Source: Burkholderiales bacterium
GTDB taxonomy: Bacteria; Pseudomonadota; Gammaproteobacteria; Burkholderiales; Casimicrobiaceae
Assembly (NCBI GenBank): GCA_031283405.1
Contig: JAITBX010000019.1
Location: forward strand, 1 to 10,657
DNA: 10,657 nt
Direction: 5' to 3'
Under the pieces are notes generated by a model that saw only the letters and a list, made by a program, of their open reading frames with translations, did no database searches and was not told the origin of the DNA. Position numbers and translations under genes: made by a program. Shown here in pieces: positions 7,189 through 10,657 of this stretch (the first letter of the stretch is position 1; every line of letters begins with the position of its first letter).

Positions 7189-7228
7189 ATCTAATTCGGA
7201 AGGTTTGTTTCAGGCGGGCTTTCCGAAG
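7175..7228 (+). repeat. Three related inverted-repeat segments over the candidate ilv promoter
   Basis: CTTCCG (7175-7180) is complementary to CGGAAG (7197-7202). TTCGGAA (7195-7201) is in turn perfectly complementary to TTCCGAA (7221-7227). The middle segment can therefore pair with either neighbour. The first pair brackets the candidate -10 box, as an operator would; the second could form an RNA hairpin at the very 5' end of the transcript. Confidence 0.5.
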
Positions 7229-7446
7229 CGGTACGGCGCATCGTCCCCCGTGCGGGCCACAAGCCTCAGCGGTTTTCCCCGGATACGGTGCGCCGGACAT
7301 CATCACTGCGACGATTACGATCTACCCGATTGCGATTGGCCATGACGACGCTTATCCGAGGCGTTACAACAGCGGTTGCGAAACCGGTGATGGTTGACGG
7401 TGTTTCTCGATCAACAGATGGTTCGACAAGAGCAAAGGCAGGAGCT

Positions 7447-9156
7447 ATGCAACTGACGGGTGCAGAAATTATTATCCGTGCGCTTCAGGAAGAGGGCGTG
7501 GAATACGTCTTCGGTTATCCGGGCGGATCGGTGCTGAATATTTATGATGCGTTGTGCGCGCAAGACAAGGTTCGCCATGTTCTGGTGCGCCATGAGCAAG
7601 GCGCGGCGCATGCGGCGGACGGTTATTCGCGTTCGTCGAAGAAGGTCGGCGTTTGTCTGGTGACGTCGGGGCCGGGGGTGACCAATACGGTGACCGGTAT
7701 CGCGACGGCGTATATGGATTCGATTCCGATGATCATTATTTCCGGACAGGTTTCGACGCCGTACATCGGGCAGGATGCGTTTCAGGAGTGCGATACGGTC
7801 GGCATCACGCGGCCCTGTGTCAAACATAATTTTCTGGTCAAGAACGTCAACGATCTGGCGCTGACGATGAAGAAGGCGTTTTATTTGGCGACCAGCGGCA
7901 GACCGGGGCCGGTGCTGATCGACATTCCCAAGGATGTGACGCAGGCGGTGGCGGAGTTTTCTTATCCGAAGACGTTGACGATGCGCTCGTACAATCCGGT
8001 TGTCAAAGCGCATCTCGGCCAGACCAAGAAAGCAATGCAGTTGCTGGCGACGGCGGAACGGCCGATGGTCTATATCGGCGGCGGCGTGGTGCTCGCCAAC
8101 GCGGCGGAAGAGTTGACGCAACTGGTGCGTCGCTTGGGCTTTCCATGCACGCAAACGTTGATGGGACTGGGCGGTTTCCCCGGCAGCGATCCGTTATCGA
8201 CCGGCATGCTCGGCATGCACGGCACGTTTGAATCGAATATGGCGATGCAGCACTGCGATGTGCTGCTGGCGATCGGCGCGCGTTTCGATGACCGCGTGAT
8301 CGGCAACGTCGAACATTTCTCCGGCCCGCCCGACCGCAAGATCATTCATGTTGACATCGATCCGTCGTCGATTTCCAAGCGCGTTCATGTGGATGTTCCC
8401 ATTGTCGGGGATGTCGGCGATGTGGTGCGCGAGATGTTGAAGCTGCTGGATGCGTCGCCGAAACCGGAAAACAAGAACGCGCTCGATGCTTGGTGGGCGC
8501 AGATCGAAACGTGGCGCGGCAAACACTGCTTGAAGTACAGCACGGCCGGCAAGAAAGTCAAACCGCAGTCGGTGATTGAAACGCTGCATCGGTTGACGCA
8601 AGGGAAGGCCATCGTCACGACCGACGTGGGTCAGCATCAGATGTGGACGGCGCAGTATTACAAATTCGATCAGCCTCGGCACCTGATTACTTCCGGCGGT
8701 TTGGGAACGATGGGATTCGGCTTGCCGGCGGCGATCGGCGCGTGTCTGGTCAATCCCGGGCGCGACATCATTTGCGTTACCGGCGAAGCGTCGATTCAAA
8801 TGTGCATTCAGGAATTGTCAACGTGCAAACAGTACCGCTTGCCCATCAAGATCATCAACCTCAACAATGGTTATATGGGGATGGTGCGGCAGTGGCAAGA
8901 GTTGTTTTACGGGTCGCGCTATTCCGAATCGTACTTCGATGCCTTGCCCGATTTCGTCAAGCTGGCGGAAGCGCACGGCCACATCGGAATGCGCGTTGAC
9001 AAGCCCGAAGAAGTGGAACCGGCGCTCAAGGAAGCGTTGGCGATGAAAGACAAGCTCGTCTTTCTCGACATTCACACCGATCCCAAGGAAAACGTTTTCC
9101 CGATGGTGCCGGGTGGCAAAGGCTTGACCGAAATGGTGCTGTTCGACGCTCCCTGA
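7447..9156 (+). CDS. ilvI: Acetolactate synthase large (catalytic) subunit
   Basis: This ThDP-dependent enzyme condenses two pyruvates to 2-acetolactate (valine/leucine branch) or pyruvate with 2-ketobutyrate to acetohydroxybutyrate (isoleucine branch). It works with the IlvH subunit encoded next. From ATG 7447 it has 569 residues, the normal length, and starts MQLTGAEIIIRAL like other IlvI proteins. AAAGG (7434-7438) lies eight bases upstream. In-frame ATGs at 7342 and 7390 lack any ribosome site and family similarity. Motifs are VFGYPGG (21-27), catalytic Glu50 in RHEQGAAH, SGPGVTN, and FDDRVIGN in the central domain. The C-terminal ThDP/Mg motif is GEA (446-448), then 24 residues, then NN (473-474). 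Trp483 in MVRQWQE fits the Trp linked to 2-ketobutyrate preference. GEA in place of GDG is the one oddity. The naming ilvI versus ilvB rests on the paired ilvH-type subunit. Confidence 0.95.
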   Translation: MQLTGAEIIIRALQEEGVEYVFGYPGGSVLNIYDALCAQDKVRHVLVRHEQGAAHAADGYSRSSKKVGVCLVTSGPGVTNTVTGIATAYMDSIPMIIISGQVSTPYIGQDAFQECDTVGITRPCVKHNFLVKNVNDLALTMKKAFYLATSGRPGPVLIDIPKDVTQAVAEFSYPKTLTMRSYNPVVKAHLGQTKKAMQLLATAERPMVYIGGGVVLANAAEELTQLVRRLGFPCTQTLMGLGGFPGSDPLSTGMLGMHGTFESNMAMQHCDVLLAIGARFDDRVIGNVEHFSGPPDRKIIHVDIDPSSISKRVHVDVPIVGDVGDVVREMLKLLDASPKPENKNALDAWWAQIETWRGKHCLKYSTAGKKVKPQSVIETLHRLTQGKAIVTTDVGQHQMWTAQYYKFDQPRHLITSGGLGTMGFGLPAAIGACLVNPGRDIICVTGEASIQMCIQELSTCKQYRLPIKIINLNNGYMGMVRQWQELFYGSRYSESYFDALPDFVKLAEAHGHIGMRVDKPEEVEPALKEALAMKDKLVFLDIHTDPKENVFPMVPGGKGLTEMVLFDAP

Positions 9157-9179
9157 GCGTCCCCACCGAGGATGAGATC

Positions 9180-9671
9180 ATGAGACATATTCTTTCCATT
9201 TTGATAGAAAACGAAGCCGGCGCGCTGTCGCGTGTCGCCGGCCTTTTTTCGGCGCGCGGCTACAACATCGAATCGTTGACCGTGGCGATCACCGAAGACG
9301 CTACCATGTCGCGGATGACGATCATCACGACCGGCTCCGAAGATGTGATCGAGCAAATCACCAAACAACTGAACAAGCTGGTGGAAGTGGTGAAGGTGGT
9401 GGACTTGACCGACGGCAGCCACATCGAGCGTGAACTGATGCTGATCAAAGTACGCGCCGCCGGTAAAGACCGCGAGGAGATGAAGCGGATGGCCGACATC
9501 TTTCGCGGCAAGATCGTCGATGTCACCGAAAAGAGTTACACCATCGAATTGACCGGCACGTCGTCCAAGCTCGATGCGTTTTTGCAGGCGCTGGAACCCG
9601 GCGTGTTGCTGGAAACAGTGCGCACCGGCGCGTCCGGCATCGGTCGCGGCGAACGGATTTTGCGGGTTTGA
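9180..9671 (+). CDS. ilvH: Acetolactate synthase small (regulatory) subunit
   Basis: IlvH activates the IlvI catalytic subunit and carries valine feedback control. The 163-residue product starts MRHILSILIENEAGALSRVAGLF, an N-terminal ACT domain, and continues with GYNIESLTV and a C-terminal domain containing IFRGKIVDV and GTSSKLDAFL. Length and sequence follow E. coli IlvH closely. Gly14, Ser17 and Asn29, where substitutions give valine resistance in E. coli IlvH, are all present, so the enzyme is predicted to be valine-sensitive (inference). GAGG at 9168-9171 lies eight bases before the ATG. It begins 23 bp after ilvI and is surely co-transcribed with it. A perfect TTTGATCAAA palindrome covers its stop codon. 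Confidence 0.96.
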   Translation: MRHILSILIENEAGALSRVAGLFSARGYNIESLTVAITEDATMSRMTIITTGSEDVIEQITKQLNKLVEVVKVVDLTDGSHIERELMLIKVRAAGKDREEMKRMADIFRGKIVDVTEKSYTIELTGTSSKLDAFLQALEPGVLLETVRTGASGIGRGERILRV

Positions 9672-9727
9672 TCAAATTTCAAAAAAGCAGATTGATAAAA
9701 TTTATTTTTTTCTAGTGAGGAGTTTTC
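9672..9727 (+). other. AT-rich ilvH-ilvC spacer with a strong ribosome site
   Basis: This 56-bp gap is only about a quarter G+C, far below its neighbours, with A and T runs (for example seven T at 9704-9710). No GC-rich stem precedes the T run, so it is not an intrinsic terminator. TAAAAT at 9696-9701 resembles a -10 box but has no -35 at a suitable distance. GAGGAG (9717-9722) lies five bases before ATG 9728 and fixes the ilvC start. The low GC probably keeps the ilvC initiation region unfolded. Confidence 0.7.
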
Positions 9728-10657
9728 ATGAAAGTTTATTACGACAAAGACGCCGACCTCTCGTTAATCAAAAACAAGAAAGTGGCGATCATCGGTTATG
9801 GTTCGCAGGGACACGCGCACGCGCTGAACCTGCACGAGTCCGGCATCAAAGTGGTGGTGGGCGCGCGTCAGGATGGCGCGTCGTGGAACAAGGCCAAAAA
9901 TGCCGGACTGCAAGTCGAGCCGGTCGCCAAGGCGACAGCAAGCGCCGATGTGGTGATGCTGCTGATGCCCGACGAAAACATCGCCGAAGTTTACAAAACC
10001 GAAATCGAGCCTAATCTCAAAAAAGGCGCGGCGCTGGCATTCGCGCACGGCTTCAACATTCACTACGGTCAAGTGTCGCCGCGTGAAGATATCGACGTAA
10101 TCATGATTGCGCCGAAAGCGCCCGGCCACACTGTGCGTTCGACTTACGTCGGCGGCGGCGGCGTGCCGATGCTGATTGCCGTTTATCGTGACGCCACCAA
10201 AAAAGCGCGCGATTTGGCGCTGTCTTACGCCGCCGCTATCGGCGGCACCCGCGCCGGCGTGATCGAAACGACATTCAAGGAAGAAACCGAAACCGATTTG
10301 TTCGGCGAACAAGCCGTATTGTGCGGCGGTACGGTCGCACTCATCAAAGCGGGATTTGAAACGCTGGTCGAAGCTGGTTACGCGCCGGAGATGGCGTACT
10401 TTGAATGCTTGCATGAACTGAAACTGATTGTCGATCTGATTTACGAAGGCGGCATCGGCAACATGAATTACTCAGTGTCGAACAACGCCGAATACGGCGA
10501 ATATGTTTCCGGCCCGCGCGTCGTCAACGAAGACACCAAAGAAGCGATGCGCTGGATTCTCGACGATATTCAGACCGGCGAATACGCCAAACGTTTCATT
10601 CTCGAATACAAGGCTGGCGCGCCGGGCATGATCTCGCGCCGTCGCCTGACGGCGGAG
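9728..10657 (+). CDS. ilvC: Ketol-acid reductoisomerase, 3'-truncated by the window edge
   Basis: IlvC converts the acetohydroxy acids made by IlvIH into 2,3-dihydroxy acids by a Mg-dependent alkyl shift and NADPH reduction, the second common step of valine, leucine and isoleucine synthesis. The frame is open from ATG 9728 to the last base: 310 codons of an expected roughly 338 for a class I (short) enzyme. The Rossmann motif GYGSQGHAHA (23-32) binds the dinucleotide. Arg47 and Ser52 lie in the loop that usually contacts the NADPH phosphate. HGFNIHYGQ and KAPGHTVRSTY follow. The metal ligands Asp190 and Glu194 (DLFGEQ) and Glu226 and Glu230 (FECLHE) match the family numbering exactly. It is the third gene of the ilv operon, 56 bp after ilvH. 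No defect is seen in the part present. Confidence 0.97.
   Translation, partial: MKVYYDKDADLSLIKNKKVAIIGYGSQGHAHALNLHESGIKVVVGARQDGASWNKAKNAGLQVEPVAKATASADVVMLLMPDENIAEVYKTEIEPNLKKGAALAFAHGFNIHYGQVSPREDIDVIMIAPKAPGHTVRSTYVGGGGVPMLIAVYRDATKKARDLALSYAAAIGGTRAGVIETTFKEETETDLFGEQAVLCGGTVALIKAGFETLVEAGYAPEMAYFECLHELKLIVDLIYEGGIGNMNYSVSNNAEYGEYVSGPRVVNEDTKEAMRWILDDIQTGEYAKRFILEYKAGAPGMISRRRLTAE

Larger units (their letters stand above)
6972..7446 (+). other. 475-bp intergenic region between serS and ilvI
   Basis: I find no credible gene here. Frames open across parts of it have no recognisable motifs and no ribosome binding site. It contains an imperfect bulged hairpin (7057-7085, GGAGG against CCTCC), a candidate promoter at 7160-7188, related inverted repeats at 7175-7228, and four CGAT tetramers at 7312, 7318, 7327 and 7333. 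No hairpin with a T tract, the mark of an intrinsic terminator or classical attenuator, was found. It most likely holds the ilv operon promoter and a leader of about 250 nt; remnant or regulatory RNA content cannot be excluded. Confidence 0.6.

Noticed and set aside
7299..7337. Ile-rich frame (six Ile in 13 codons) resembling an ilv attenuator leader peptide
   Set aside because: This frame has no ATG, GTG or TTG start within about 120 bases upstream and no following terminator hairpin with a T tract; the Ile codons come from repeated CGAT/GATT tetramers.
7034..7345. Open frame of about 103 codons (TTG start) in the serS-ilvI gap
   Set aside because: It has no ribosome site, no recognisable motif and odd composition (rich in Arg, Cys, Pro), and it starts with TTG. 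Treated as chance.
7288..7446. In-frame N-terminal extension of IlvI from GTG 7288, ATG 7342 or ATG 7390
   Set aside because: The extension is Arg/Thr-rich without family similarity and none of these starts has a Shine-Dalgarno sequence, whereas 7447 gives the standard N-terminus and length. Some betaproteobacterial IlvI proteins do have short extensions, so it is not fully excluded.
9667..9676. TTTGATCAAA palindrome at the ilvH stop codon as an operator
   Set aside because: A ten-base palindrome made partly of the stop codon is too short and too likely by chance; no promoter is positioned for it to control.

Overview
The window reads as chromosomal DNA from a moderately GC-rich proteobacterium. 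The most likely placement is betaproteobacterial or a close relative. The basis is the overall character of GreA, SerRS and IlvC, the ilvI-ilvH-ilvC order, and the GEASIQM form of the acetolactate synthase cofactor motif. This placement is inference from remembered family members, not a computed tree. All genes lie on the plus strand and nearly all the DNA is coding. I see no mobile element, CRISPR array, rRNA or tRNA gene.

Region 1 (1-4936) is a [NiFe]-hydrogenase maturation cluster, hypF-hypC-hypD-hypE, with hypF cut by the left edge. HypF and HypE make the cyanide ligands from carbamoyl phosphate, and HypC-HypD assemble Fe(CN)2CO for insertion into the hydrogenase large subunit. hypC/hypD and hypD/hypE overlap by four bases, as expected for translationally coupled genes. 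hypF and hypC are separated by 90 bp holding a perfect 13-bp tandem repeat. No hydrogenase structural gene, hypA or hypB is visible.

Region 2 (4937-6971) holds two housekeeping genes, greA (transcript cleavage factor) and serS (seryl-tRNA synthetase). A strong promoter (TTGACA plus an extended -10) is followed at once by an intrinsic-terminator-like hairpin and T tract, all upstream of greA. This matches the plan of the E. coli greA leader that yields the small RNA GraL. A 19-codon reading frame runs through the hairpin and ends in a TGATG overlap with the greA start.

Region 3 (6972-7446) is 475 bp with no credible gene. It holds a candidate promoter, inverted repeats around that promoter, and presumably the leader of the next operon.

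Region 4 (7447-10657) is the branched-chain amino acid operon ilvI-ilvH-ilvC. IlvI and IlvH form the acetolactate synthase holoenzyme, and IlvC reduces and isomerises its product. ilvC is cut by the right edge after 310 codons. No canonical Leu/Val/Ile attenuator peptide with a usable start was found upstream.

I found no previously undescribed multi-gene system. The points most worth checking are the greA leader, the unexplained ilv upstream region and a few protein-level variants.
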